From contig JAUIFE010000016.1 of assembly GCA_030429565.1 (NCBI GenBank), forward strand, positions 124,001-188,000: DNA of 64,000 bases, given 5' to 3'. Below are positions 54,901-60,426 of this stretch, one piece after another. The stretch comes from Holophagae bacterium. GTDB lineage: Bacteria; Acidobacteriota; Holophagae; Acanthopleuribacterales; Acanthopleuribacteraceae. The notes beneath the pieces were generated by a model. It was not told the DNA's origin. It worked only from the letters and a program-made list of their open reading frames with translations, and did not search any database. Numbering within the stretch: position 1 is the first letter of the stretch; each line of letters opens with the position of its first letter. The translations under genes and the position numbers were made by a program.

Positions 54901-56703
54901 GACCTGTTGCGCCATCAAGGTCACCGCCCTGAGGTCGTGCTCGGTCACAGCATGGGCGAATTACCCGCCGCTTACGCCTGCGGCGCCTTAAACCGCAATC
55001 AAGTCCTCGATTTGACCTACCATCGCGGTCGCGCCATGGACGAGGAACAAGACCGCGGCGGCGCCATGTTGCTCGTTGCCTGTTCCGCCGCCGTCGCGCG
55101 CCTGCTGATTCAGCCCCATGCCGATCGCATCTGGATCGCCGCCCACAACAGTTCTGAGAGCACCGTGCTTGCCGGCCACGAACGTGACCTCGCCGCGCTC
55201 AAACGACAGTTGGACGAAAACGAGGTCTTTAACCAATACCTCAACGTGCGCATCGCCTCCCACTCGCCACTGATGGAAGGCGTCGCCGACGCCATGCTGC
55301 ACCGGCCTCAACCCTTGAGGGCGCAACCGCTGACGGCCGCCATGATGTCCACCAGTCGCGCCGATTGGGTCACCGCCGAACAACTGGCCGACCCCAACTA
55401 CTGGGCCGAAAACGTGCTGCAACCGGTCGCCTTCGACAAAGCCATGGACCGCCTGTTGGAAGAGGCCGATTGTCACTTCCTCGAAATCAGCCCACATCCG
55501 GTCCTTAAACCCGTCACCCAACAAATGATTAACCGCCACGGTCGCGGCAAAGTATCGCCCACCATGCACCGCGCCCAAACCGATACGGCTTGGCTGCAAC
55601 GCCTGGGTCAAACGCCGACGCCGACGCCGGCGGGCGCCAACCCAGCGCAAAGCTGGGGCCGTCTCAATGCCGCTAGCGACGATCCACTCCTGGTCAACCT
55701 CGCCCAAAGCGTCGGGGCCACGTTGCACCTCGAGAATTTCGACGCCGCCCAGAACCTGTTTGAATTGGGGCTCAACTCCTTGCTGGCGATTCGCCTGCTC
55801 AAGGACATCGAGCGCTTGACCGGTATGAACCTCACGATCCGCGACCTCTACAGCGCCCCCGATTTGCACCAATTGGCCGCGCTAATTCGCGGTCGCACCG
55901 GCCAAACCGCCGCACGCGCTGTCGATCATCCGGCACTGGTACCGCTCAACAGCGAACCCGACAAAGCCACCCTTTTCATGGTTCACCCCGGTGGTGGCGA
56001 TGTCATGAGTTACACGAGCCTGGCTTCCGCCTTGCGCGGCAAACTGGGACTCACCGGCTTGCGCGCCCGTGGCTTGGACGGCGACGAACCCGCCCACGAC
56101 GCGATTCCCGCTATGGCCGCTTACTATGCCGACGCCGTCCAACAAGCCCAACCCCAGGGTGACCTCTACCTGGGCGGTTGGTCCTTGGGTGGCATCGTCG
56201 CCGTCGAATGTGCCGCCGTCCTGCGCGAACGCGGCCGCCACATCGCCAAACTCGTGCTCATCGACGCCGGTAACCTGACCGTGATGGATCCCGGTTTGGC
56301 CGACGAACTGGCCGCCGACGAAAGCGCCCAACTCGTCAAGATGTTTGGCGACCTGGGTTTAACGGTGACAAGCCCGCTCAATTGGCAACGCGTTTTCGAG
56401 CAGGCCCAACAGCACGGCATTCTGCCCGAGGGTTTTAACGATCCCGAGCTGTTGGCCGGCTTGGTGCGGGTCACGCTCGCCCATGATCGCGCACTGGTTG
56501 CCCACCAACCACGCCCCGTCGACGCGCCGCTGCTGTTGCTGCGTGCCGCCGAACGGCCGCCGGAACTGGAACCCTACCCGGATTACGCCTGGTCCACGCT
56601 CTGTGCCGCGCAGCAGACCGTCGATGTGCAAGGCAACCACGCTTCCGTTTTGGAACAACCCCAACTGACCGGCTTGGTCGCAACCTTACTCGAATACCTC
56701 TAG
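42946..56703 (+). CDS. Hybrid NRPS-PKS with terminal thioesterase (C-A-T / C-A-T / C-A-T / KS-AT-ACP-TE)
   Basis: 4585 residues. The N-terminus (LSPEKRxLLxKxLRDK, 1-40) looks like a docking segment. C1 has HH177-178 (DGQS). A1, code D-A-W-T-V-A-A-V-C, is Phe; T1 Ser1030. C2 has HH1224-1225. A2, code D-I-W-Q-I-T-A-D-D, is unassigned; T2 Ser2092. C3 has HH2277-2278. A3, code D-V-E-N-V-G-A-I-T, is probably cationic; T3 GGDS Ser3165. The ketosynthase starts near 3224 and is complete (TACSSS with C3382, EAHGTGT with H3519, NLGH with H3559). A linker of about 260 residues carries a TYPF motif that normally follows an AT. The AT starts near 3910 (GHSMGE, Ser4002; IASH near 4104, nearer the methylmalonyl YASH than malonyl HAFH). 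The ACP has GLNSL (Ser4278). The thioesterase has GWSLGG (Ser4413), D4440 and H4565. No reductive domains occur, so the chain should be released as a beta-keto product. The stop is 57 nt before the aspartate kinase. Confidence 0.96.
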   Translation: MKQLIDRYRTLSPEKRVLLAKMLRDKNMDPLALLPVLARDPAQPTPLSFAQERLWFVSRMNPEAGTYNMPLAIELRGTLDTERLAAAVDGLIARYDLLRTLFTEQDGKPRQTIVAAQPGHLITVDLSAITAAKRDQALREAVHAGATEAFALDTAPPVRFRLYRAGTDHHVFQMCVHHILLDGQSLDHLWSELMTAYFQPGTPAAAPTLHYADYCVWQRELLDDAAMAEQLRWWDQALRDGLPLLALPLDYPRPKQPSGQGAHTAVQLTPALAAALRALAAQHKTTVFTLCLAAFQAFLYRLTGSTDFNVGTVISGRHKAEVRDMPGLFLNSLALRARLAADQSFADYLAETRDWVQRAFAHAEVPFEQVVRRVLPHRDHNHPPLFQVCFSHHAEAAPSQAATDDPNHNGLQVAAFDQQSEVAKFDLTLEVEEIGAQMTVVFQYAADLFHATTMHTWLAHFTRLLENAVSRPATPIARLALFSESPNRADDERAAVTEETLVTQRFAELVQRRPNAVALTQGTQNLTYAELDEQARRLAWSLQAHGLGPEKVLAICLPRTPFIWVAMLACYRIGAAFVCIDPLYPAARKRAILDSAEAGLLLTEDGLIDAAAAQPVLSLNDARRAMTASPAGNPPAAPLTGDELAYLICTSGTTGRPKSVMLHHHGLANLVTAQQKLFDVGPGDRVLQFASTSFDASVWETAMALFTGATLVLPDQDALLTGDVLLDTLRTQRITIATLPPSVLTGLQPGALPEFRVLVSAGERCPREIVAAWSTGRRFFNAYGPSETTVCATAVVCDGSEPNPPIGEPIHNTQVYILDQHFQPVPRGVIGELFVAGPAVGRGYRNMPRLTAEKFIVNPFGPGRLYRTGDLVRRDVAGRLLFVGRADHQVKLRGFRLELGEIEAHLHELAGVSAAVAHVATTATGPALVAHVIVEDEVAFDSAAARETLRGQLPAHAVPSVIATVREIPKTPNGKIDYAALPLPDQNNAVQGRSQPANPREAQLAPIFAATLQRDQVGMDDDFFAMGGHSLLVTQLLSRLQQQLDLSLSLADFFANPSVAQLAELWRLQSETASKPQTAAGAVTAVDRTAPIPASFAQRRMWFLQQFDPEDSALMMPLLLNLEGRLDATRLAQAFERLVHRHEILRTRLVAHNGEPMQVIDPAGLVTVPFIDLSDRDGIAAQAALETQLAEWLNRAIDLAVGPLCSARIFRLGVDYHVFAVKMHHVVSDGWSIGLMQRELASLYADATPRPAPTLQYADYAAWQRSHIGDAVLARQTEYWQKQLADPPKLDMPSDFPRRPGMAHRGGALPVRLEPDVSNALRRLARAEGVTSFTALLCAYHLVLRLFTGQTRHFIGTAAAGRDHRDSADMLGVFINTLVLNVAGRADTRVRDLLRQVRDTVVAAQSHADIPFDQLVEVLAPERDLDSNPLYQAMFGLQNTPTLDAEFRIGDSLAYHRGFAIKDVQVEVSLDLFDTGETVVGTLEYSASLFKESTMARFLAVFQHTVAQMAANPDAALAELTLLPAEETQLQVKRWNKTASAPPTVQSLHQAFEQQVLRNGDAVAVAMADETWSYRDLNTTANRIAHRLIAAGVRCEQPIPLCARRSPAYLAALIGIAKAGAVYVPLDPALPAERLRHMCTAVGAEWVLTDAASRSQVPAETPSWVLEEILADTDLPDHNPQRPVHDRQLAYILFTSGSTGRPKGVLLEQRGVVNHKFAMIAQLGLCAGESLAQTAAPSFDISIWQFWTALLVGGTTRIVPSDIVRDPRALLNHLGRYPVHLLQLVPSMITAMLREIEEDVRLADGLDNGVLRWMIPTGEALPTEAVALWFKRFQKIPLLNAYGPAECSDDVLLAVLDQNLDADQETPIGFPINNMRAYLLAPDSLQPVPIGAVGELFIGGIGVGRGYHGQSARTAASFIPDPYADEAGARLYRSGDLAYRREDGNLVFVGRADHQVKIRGYRIELGEIESVLLARNEVAEAVVVVHGDGASARLAAYVCGRDLDRDALRAELRDRLPAYMVPSYLTVLTQFPRLPNGKLNRHALPEPEVAVKRTVVAPRNAIERALADCWSQLLDNPAISIDDNFFDLGGHSLLAMRVLGAVRSRFQRELSLRTLFEQPTIRQLAALLQQENQGGGPAAVPVPPRPAHGRLPLSFTQERLWFLEQIEPGTAAYNIPYALRLHGPLDVAALETAFTVLIAQQELLRTRFGREQGRPYQEVLPPHPFTLTVDEKPADRDAASLSADYAARGFDLTAEPAWRAGLVRDSDHSHLLLMNFHHIIFDGWSSNLLLGGLFDAYGRAAAGETPQLETLPLQFADLALQQQAWAQTGALTKQLDFWRAQLADAPGLLPLPWDKPRPALQRFRGRDLSFQLSPEQRDGMADLARQERATLFMVGLALFQLQMARNARRRDICVGTPIAGREHPAGQALIGPFINTLVLRSQVDETRSFREFLATVRDTSLRAFAHAETPFERIVDALAVPRDMSHSPLFQVMFSYLAEENEDNAPAAVTDTDDRLQLAPLDVALDVAKFDLTLQLADHDGGLIASLEYNRDLFEAHTVARLAAEYRDLVTAVLAHPDRPMAALAGQIETDAALTQARGPRLPRPATAERCLPEALRAVALAHPEQTALIYGETRVLFADLYREVDQTAARLQQLGVARGDVVALHLPRERRFFSALLACWRLGAAYLPLNPELPSARRCQMLQQGRVKVVIQSDQTDLDSLLTHDVANLNLNQIEPIDPVLTAPNRPTDPEAIAYILFTSGSTGQPKAVSVPFRALNAHAHAMAEHFNLHAGDRVLQFAAMNFDVLAEEVFPTWLVGAAVCPLELPAVDGLAGFHDYLTRQAVSVLNLPSSFWTEWLRWAANSNHRPPAALRLMVVGSDMAPAGEALRWRQWAPAVPLHNAYGLTESTITCTLFNADQTEQREGGLPIGRPIAGSETWVLDPWLRPVAPGVLGELYLGGACLAAGYVADPTRTAERFVPHPFAEKAGARLYRTGDLAKWDAEGQLVLAGRADHQVKIRGYRVELGEIEAALLGDAEVGEAAVLAVGQGRELRLVAFVGAITCELADLTARLKARLPDYMVPRQWLVRDALPRTAGGKIDRRRLEVPAPASGRRADTRRAGDETENRLALIWAEVLGTTDTDADLATIAAGLDVAAKFFELGGDSLKILALQHHIEATFARRISVVDLFETNTIEGQARLLRGQTGTAAEPAPQAARTLAPNEPIAIIGMAGRFPEADDIQQFLDNLAAARDSVRPIEHDRLHYSSQPHQPYQINGHLRRIDTFDHAFFGLSRAEAVHMEPNHRFALELAAAAVEDAGYGLKAFAGSRTGVVMSAPDNPMYSTLFDELSPVTLTGTTISALAGRIAYLLDLRGPATMVDTACSSSLTAVYEACRMLRDGSVDTVLAGGFNLQIGFGERAEEGENLGVMSLEGKTRAFDAAAAGTGSGEGAAVLLLKPLSRALADKDPIHAVIRGMAANQDGGRSNGLSAPSVAAQEEVLLAAWRDAAIEPSQLGYLEAHGTGTQLGDPVEFQALTRAFARRTDARDICALGSVKTNLGHLDYAAGVAGLVKAVGSVQRGRLFPSLHFEAPNPMLNYEESALYVNTEHRAWPAAKAEPLAGVSSFGISGTNVHLVVGQAPALVEPTTRAATPQLIVLSAKDQDGLIRYRRRVADWLSDSAQKPDLATLAQTLAAGRDTYPVRWCVVVDSRDDLLAALKTAGPDAGDSVDATHLGHAADAWQLTADTPLTIPNDIVLQDPRFAAFARIFSDSGAFPATGPRVLAACLAQLQAWSLTPPVCRLIGFDESVGNALVARLGGTLQAENEALVWTPSETHITAVDALDTAAPDRLLLRVAARQIAAGADCDWSTFFANQPRLRCHAPTYPFAATRCWPLPAGQPKTFDFGEPVRRQVWLYAGGGTQYAAMGRFLFQEETVFRQSIEDSAAFVRDRFGLDLIDALFADETESQLDQPLWTHLGVVAVQLALTDLLRHQGHRPEVVLGHSMGELPAAYACGALNRNQVLDLTYHRGRAMDEEQDRGGAMLLVACSAAVARLLIQPHADRIWIAAHNSSESTVLAGHERDLAALKRQLDENEVFNQYLNVRIASHSPLMEGVADAMLHRPQPLRAQPLTAAMMSTSRADWVTAEQLADPNYWAENVLQPVAFDKAMDRLLEEADCHFLEISPHPVLKPVTQQMINRHGRGKVSPTMHRAQTDTAWLQRLGQTPTPTPAGANPAQSWGRLNAASDDPLLVNLAQSVGATLHLENFDAAQNLFELGLNSLLAIRLLKDIERLTGMNLTIRDLYSAPDLHQLAALIRGRTGQTAARAVDHPALVPLNSEPDKATLFMVHPGGGDVMSYTSLASALRGKLGLTGLRARGLDGDEPAHDAIPAMAAYYADAVQQAQPQGDLYLGGWSLGGIVAVECAAVLRERGRHIAKLVLIDAGNLTVMDPGLADELAADESAQLVKMFGDLGLTVTSPLNWQRVFEQAQQHGILPEGFNDPELLAGLVRVTLAHDRALVAHQPRPVDAPLLLLRAAERPPELEPYPDYAWSTLCAAQQTVDVQGNHASVLEQPQLTGLVATLLEYL

Positions 56704-56707
56704 GTTT

Positions 56708-56750
56708 GGCCGCGCCTTCGTTTGAGCGCGCGGCCCGTCATCCTTTTTTT
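56708..56750 (+). terminator. Hairpin plus T-run between the NRPS-PKS and precursor genes
   Basis: GGCCGCGC (56708-56715) pairs with GCGCGGCC (56728-56735) around a 12-nt loop. Seven T's follow at 56744-56750, about 8 nt beyond the stem. The T-run is immediately before the GGAG Shine-Dalgarno of the aspartate kinase gene. The spacing is longer than in strong intrinsic terminators, so partial termination or attenuation is more likely than a full stop. Confidence 0.45.
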
Positions 56751-56760
56751 GGAGTTTCCC

Positions 56761-57984
56761 ATGAACATCGTCGTTCAAAAATACGGCGGCTCTTCCCTGG
56801 CCACCCCCGACAAGATCCGCAAGGTAGCCGCCCGCATCGCCGCCACCGCGCAAGCCGGTCGCCACGTCGTCTGCATCGTTTCCGCCACCGGAAAAACGAC
56901 CGACGAATTGGTTTCGCGGTCGCGCGATCTGTGCGAGAACCCCGCGCCCCGCGAGCTCGATCTGCTGATGGCCGGTGGTGAACAGATCTCCAGCGCACTC
57001 GTGGCCATGGCGCTGCAGCAACTTGGTCACGACGCCGTCGCGCTCAGCGGGCCCCAGGCCGGCTACATCACTTGCACCAACCACACCAACGCGCGCATTG
57101 TCGAGATGCGCCCGTTCCGTGTCCTCGAAGCGCTCGACCACGGTCGCATCGTCATCGTCGCCGGCTTCCAAGGCCGCACCCCCGATGGCGAACTGACCAC
57201 GCTCGGTCGCGGTGGCTCCGATACCGCCGCCGTCGCCATGGCCGCCGCTTTAGGCGCTGAAAGTTGCGAGATCTGTACCGATGTGGACGGCGTTTACCAA
57301 GTCGATCCCCGTCTAATCAACGACGCACGCCGCCTGCAATCGCTTGGTGCCGGCGAAATGCTGGCCCTTGCCAAAATGGGCGCGCAAGTTCTGCACCCCG
57401 CCTCGGTTCAACTCGCGATCGAAAAGGACGTGCGGTTATGGGTGCGCAGCACCTTTGGCAGCGAACCGGGCACTCTCGTCGCCGGCGACATTGACGGGCG
57501 GCGTTTTGCCGGCATCACCCAACATCTGCCGGTCCTGCACCTCACCAAGGACCCCTTGGTCATGACCAACCAAACCCTGAAGCGGGAGCTGGAACGCCTG
57601 CCCATGCTCCACACCACGCTCAACAACGGCCGCTGCCACCTGTTCCTCAATACCCAGAACCTCAGCGACGAACACGCCTTCGCCCGCGAATTAAGTCAGC
57701 AGTTCCCTGTGGAAACCGAACTGGCGCTGGGCCTGGTCGCCGTCGTCGGCGAGAACATTGGGGAACAGTTGCAACCCTTTTGGGCCGTCAACCGCCAGTT
57801 GGGCGCCGCGGGTTTCGACGTTCGCCATGCCTTCGCCCAACGCGAATCACTCACCTTCTACCTGCCACGCCCCCAGGTTCCCGGAGCACTCCAACACCTC
57901 AACCAACTGCTACAACAAGACCCGCTCGTTTCAGATCTGTCCACTGACCACCTGACACCGGCCACACCCGCCGCCTGTTTTTAA
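56761..57984 (+). CDS. Aspartate kinase (aspartokinase)
   Basis: 407 residues. It phosphorylates L-aspartate to beta-aspartyl phosphate, the first step towards aspartate semialdehyde. Seen: KYGGSS (7-12) at the N-terminus, the FQG...GRGGSDT substrate/ATP loop near 140-160, DVDGVY and DPR (about 175-185), and a C-terminal region of about 140 residues consistent with regulatory ACT domains. The ATG at 56761 has GGAG 6 nt upstream; an upstream in-frame TTG at 56722 lies in the hairpin region and is not used. Placed directly before an EctB-type aminotransferase and behind an NRPS, it most likely serves as a dedicated copy feeding 2,4-diaminobutyrate synthesis, as Ask paralogues do in some ectoine operons. 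No aspartate semialdehyde dehydrogenase is in the window, so that step would use the housekeeping enzyme. Confidence 0.93.
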   Translation: MNIVVQKYGGSSLATPDKIRKVAARIAATAQAGRHVVCIVSATGKTTDELVSRSRDLCENPAPRELDLLMAGGEQISSALVAMALQQLGHDAVALSGPQAGYITCTNHTNARIVEMRPFRVLEALDHGRIVIVAGFQGRTPDGELTTLGRGGSDTAAVAMAAALGAESCEICTDVDGVYQVDPRLINDARRLQSLGAGEMLALAKMGAQVLHPASVQLAIEKDVRLWVRSTFGSEPGTLVAGDIDGRRFAGITQHLPVLHLTKDPLVMTNQTLKRELERLPMLHTTLNNGRCHLFLNTQNLSDEHAFARELSQQFPVETELALGLVAVVGENIGEQLQPFWAVNRQLGAAGFDVRHAFAQRESLTFYLPRPQVPGALQHLNQLLQQDPLVSDLSTDHLTPATPAACF

Positions 57985-57999
57985 TCTAGGAGACCTCTC

Positions 58000-59262
58000 A
58001 TGGAAATTTTCGAGCAAATGGAATCAGTCGTTCGCGGCTATATTCGTTCCTTTCCTACCCTCTTTACCCAAGCACGCGACCACCGCTTGTGGAACCACGA
58101 GGGCCGCGTTTTTCAGGACTTCTTCGCCGGTGCCGGCGCCCTCAACTACGGCCACAACAACCCTACCCTTAAACAACACCTCATCGATTACTTGAACCAG
58201 GACGGGATCGGCCACGCCCTCGACATGGGCACCGCCGCCAAAGCCCATTTCCTGCGCACCTTCCGCGACCGCATTCTTCACCCACGCGGCATGGACTATA
58301 AGGTTCAATTCACCGGACCCACCGGCACCAACGCTGTTGAAGCCGCCCTTAAACTGGCGCGTAAAGTAACCGGTCGCCAAACGGTCGTCGCCTTCACCAA
58401 CGCTTTCCACGGCATGACCCTCGGTTCCTTGGCCTTGACCGGCAACAGCGAGAAACGCAACGGTGCCGGTGTCCCCCTCGACCACGTGCTGCGTTTGCCC
58501 TTCGAAAACCACGGTCCCTTCGACGGCTTGGCCTATTTGGCTTCCCTGTTGGCCGATCCGAGCAGCGGTGTCAGCCTACCCGCCGCCGTCATTATTGAAA
58601 CCATCCAAGCCGAGGGCGGTGTCAATGTCGCTTCCGAGGCCTGGCTACAACAACTACAAGCCCTTTGTCGTCAGCATGATATCCTTTTACTGATCGATGA
58701 TATTCAGGTTGGCTGTGGCCGCACCGGTTCCTTTTTTAGTTTCGAATCAGCCGGCATTCAACCCGACATGATCATGCTCTCCAAGTCCATCAGCGGCTTC
58801 GGCTTACCCATGGCCCTCCTGTTAATCCAACCCCAACACGACATATGGCGCCCAGGCGAACACAATGGCACCTTTCGCGGCAATAACTGGGCATTTGTGA
58901 CCGCCGCCGCCGCGCTCGAAACCTACTGGGCCGACGACCATTTCAGCCGTGCGGTGCAAGCCAAAAGCGAAACCCTGAGAACCGCGTTACAAGGCCTCGT
59001 GGACACCCACCCCGACCTTCTGCACGATGTGCGCGGCAAAGGGTTAATTCTCGGCCTGCGCTTTAAAGAAGCAGCCCACGCCGGACAAGCCGCCGCCGCG
59101 TTGTTCGAGCGCGGCTATGTGATTGAAACCGCCGGACCCCACGACGAAGTCCTCAAATTCTTACCGCCCCTTGTCATTGAAAACGCCGTGTTGGAGGCCG
59201 TCGTCCGCGATCTCGACCCCATCCTCCACCACCTAAAGCGTGCCGCACCGGCGCTTGTCTAA
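58000..59262 (+). CDS. ectB: Diaminobutyrate--2-oxoglutarate aminotransferase (EctB type)
   Basis: 420 residues, a class III PLP-dependent aminotransferase. It should transaminate L-aspartate 4-semialdehyde, using glutamate as amino donor, to L-2,4-diaminobutyrate. It has the EctB-type blocks throughout: FAGAGALNYGHNNP, GPTGTNAVEAALKLAR, FHGMTLGSLALTGN, IDDIQVGCGRTG (D233, D234) and LSKSISGFGLP, in which K262 is the expected PLP lysine, then GEHNGTFRGNN. The length is normal for the family. It follows aspartate kinase by 15 nt with TAGGAG. The ectoine partners EctA and EctC are absent, so the role is best read as Dab supply for the peptide rather than osmolyte synthesis. The symbol reflects family membership, not a claim that ectoine is made. 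Confidence 0.92.
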   Translation: MEIFEQMESVVRGYIRSFPTLFTQARDHRLWNHEGRVFQDFFAGAGALNYGHNNPTLKQHLIDYLNQDGIGHALDMGTAAKAHFLRTFRDRILHPRGMDYKVQFTGPTGTNAVEAALKLARKVTGRQTVVAFTNAFHGMTLGSLALTGNSEKRNGAGVPLDHVLRLPFENHGPFDGLAYLASLLADPSSGVSLPAAVIIETIQAEGGVNVASEAWLQQLQALCRQHDILLLIDDIQVGCGRTGSFFSFESAGIQPDMIMLSKSISGFGLPMALLLIQPQHDIWRPGEHNGTFRGNNWAFVTAAAALETYWADDHFSRAVQAKSETLRTALQGLVDTHPDLLHDVRGKGLILGLRFKEAAHAGQAAAALFERGYVIETAGPHDEVLKFLPPLVIENAVLEAVVRDLDPILHHLKRAAPALV

Positions 59263-59272
59263 GGAACCAACC

Positions 59273-60040
59273 ATGACCACCGTTTTCACGCCCACCGCAA
59301 CCCCAAGCGACTGCTACCATCACTGGAACGGCAAACACTTGGTGCGTTCCGCCGACGACCTAAAACCGCAAGACCTGTTGCTGCGTTTGGTCCATCACCA
59401 GTTTCGGGAAATGATTTTGGCACCGGAATATTCGTGTATGGGTGCCAAATCGGCCGTCAACAGCAACAGCTACCGGTTCGGCTGGTATCGGTCAATCGAT
59501 TCTGACCAGCCGGTCAACAATCTCGCTCGCGACTTGACCGTGTTTCTTCAGGAACAGGCACGACACGATTGGAAAATGAGCACCTACATTGCCGCCTTCC
59601 AGGGGCCCCACCCCCGCGACGAGCAGCAATTCGAAACTTGGGTTTGGGAGCGCTTACAGGACCTGCACGACCGCGACACCTGCGCTTGGGATCCCTCCGT
59701 CTCCGACGAACCAACCGACCCGCGCTTTAGCTTCAGTTTCGGCGGCTCCGCCTTCTTCGTGTTGGGCATGGCGCCCTGTGCCTCGCGCTGGGCGCGCCGA
59801 TTCAGCCTGCCCGTGCTGGTGTTTAACGCGCACCGTCAGTTCGAGTGGTTGCGAGAAACCGGCCGCTACACCAAGTTCAAAAACGCCATACGCAGCGCCG
59901 AGATGCGGCTACAAGGTTCGCTCAACCCCAACCTCGCCGATTTCGGCGACGCTTCCGAAGCCTGTCAATACTCGGGTCGCGCGGCCGAAGCCGACTGGCA
60001 AGCACCGTTAATCGTGCGTCAAAACCCGCGTGAGGATTAA
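59273..60040 (+). CDS. YqcI/YcgG family protein, putative heme-dependent N-oxygenase
   Basis: 255 residues. It shows the family's features: an N-terminal CMGAKSAVNSNSYRFGWY block, then FQGP with DEQQFETWVW, then PSVSDEP and FSFGGSAFFVLGM, and a FNAHRQFEWLR block. The family includes GntA, the N-hydroxylase of guanitoxin synthesis. I also recall the arginine N-hydroxylase DcsA of the D-cycloserine pathway as a relative. These are heme-dependent enzymes that hydroxylate guanidine or amine nitrogens. The ATG at 59273 is preferred: AAGGA overlaps the EctB stop and lies 7 nt upstream, whereas an upstream in-frame GTG (59240) would overlap ectB. Its place 10 nt behind ectB suggests it acts on Dab or a Dab-derived residue, but that is inference. 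I cannot identify the heme ligand from the sequence. Confidence 0.78.
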   Translation: MTTVFTPTATPSDCYHHWNGKHLVRSADDLKPQDLLLRLVHHQFREMILAPEYSCMGAKSAVNSNSYRFGWYRSIDSDQPVNNLARDLTVFLQEQARHDWKMSTYIAAFQGPHPRDEQQFETWVWERLQDLHDRDTCAWDPSVSDEPTDPRFSFSFGGSAFFVLGMAPCASRWARRFSLPVLVFNAHRQFEWLRETGRYTKFKNAIRSAEMRLQGSLNPNLADFGDASEACQYSGRAAEADWQAPLIVRQNPRED

Positions 60041-60042
60041 CC

Positions 60043-60095
60043 ACCAAGCCACCGTACGCGGCCGTCCCATGCGGCGGCGCGTTACGGTGGTTGGT
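60043..60095 (+). terminator. Long hairpin at the end of the biosynthetic operon
   Basis: CCACCGTA (60049-60056) pairs with TACGGTGG (60083-60090) and CGCG (60057-60060) with CGCG (60078-60081), leaving T82 bulged. ACCAA (60043-60047) can extend the stem with TTGGT (60091-60095) if G60048 is bulged. It begins 3 nt after the stop codon. There is no T-run after it, so Rho-independent termination is uncertain. An mRNA 3'-end stabiliser is an alternative. Confidence 0.45.
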
Positions 60096-60285
60096 TCCCG
60101 CCTGGCCGGGTCGGAACGGAATCGTTGGCCGACAAGGCCCATCCGATACCGTGTTTCGAACAGAGCTATCGCGTGCCATCTGCAGCGCCGGCTAGGCCGA
60201 AAAACACCCGAATCTCTGCCAAAACGAACGTCTTCTCATCGGTTTTTCAAAACATCATCATCGTTGGCTTAGACGCGTCGACTTC

Positions 60286-60301
60286 TTGACCAACCGGTCA
60301 T
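60286..60301 (+). promoter_or_regulatory. TetR-type operator, distal site
   Basis: TTGAC-CAACCG-GTCAT is an inverted repeat with the same half-sites and 6-nt spacing as the site at the promoter; only the last base breaks the symmetry. The inner TGACC-AACC-GGTCA is a perfect palindrome. It lies about 80 bp upstream of the exporter promoter. Confidence 0.5.
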
Positions 60302-60367
60302 TCCAATAACCCCCGCGCCGCTGAATACCATTGCGCAGACACCATTGACCCAAAAGGCCATACAACG

Positions 60368-60383
60368 TTGACTCATTCGTCAA
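60368..60383 (+). promoter_or_regulatory. TetR-type operator overlapping the exporter -35 box
   Basis: TTGAC-TCATTC-GTCAA is a perfect inverted repeat with 5-bp arms and a 6-bp spacer, the usual form of many TetR-family operators. It covers the -35 hexamer and part of the spacer, so a bound repressor would block RNA polymerase. No regulator gene is in the window. Confidence 0.6.
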
Positions 60384-60396
60384 AAGTGCTTATAGT
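60368..60396 (+). promoter_or_regulatory. Sigma70-type promoter of the ABC exporter
   Basis: The -35 box TTGACT (60368-60373) and -10 box TATAGT (60391-60396) each match consensus in five of six positions and are separated by exactly 17 nt. They lie about 30 nt before the exporter start codon. This is the only strong promoter I could find in the window. Confidence 0.8.
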
Positions 60397-60426
60397 CTCA
60401 AGCCAACGTCCCCCCGAGGAGGATTC

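Larger units (their letters stand above)
60041..60426 (+). other. Intergenic region with hairpin, operators and promoter
   Basis: This 386-bp gap has no credible gene. It contains a long hairpin just after the YqcI-family gene (60043-60095), an unremarkable stretch to about 60285, a TetR-type inverted repeat (60286-60301), and the exporter promoter with an overlapping second operator (60368-60396). TTGACC at 60345-60350 is a further possible half-site. The gap marks the end of the biosynthetic operon and the start of a separately controlled transporter unit. Confidence 0.6.

Noticed and set aside
56722..56760. Upstream TTG start for aspartate kinase
   Set aside because: It lies inside the hairpin loop; the canonical MxIVVQKYGGSS start is at ATG 56761.
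59240..59272. Upstream GTG start for the YqcI-family gene
   Set aside because: It would overlap ectB and has no ribosome binding site; ATG 59273 has AAGGA.
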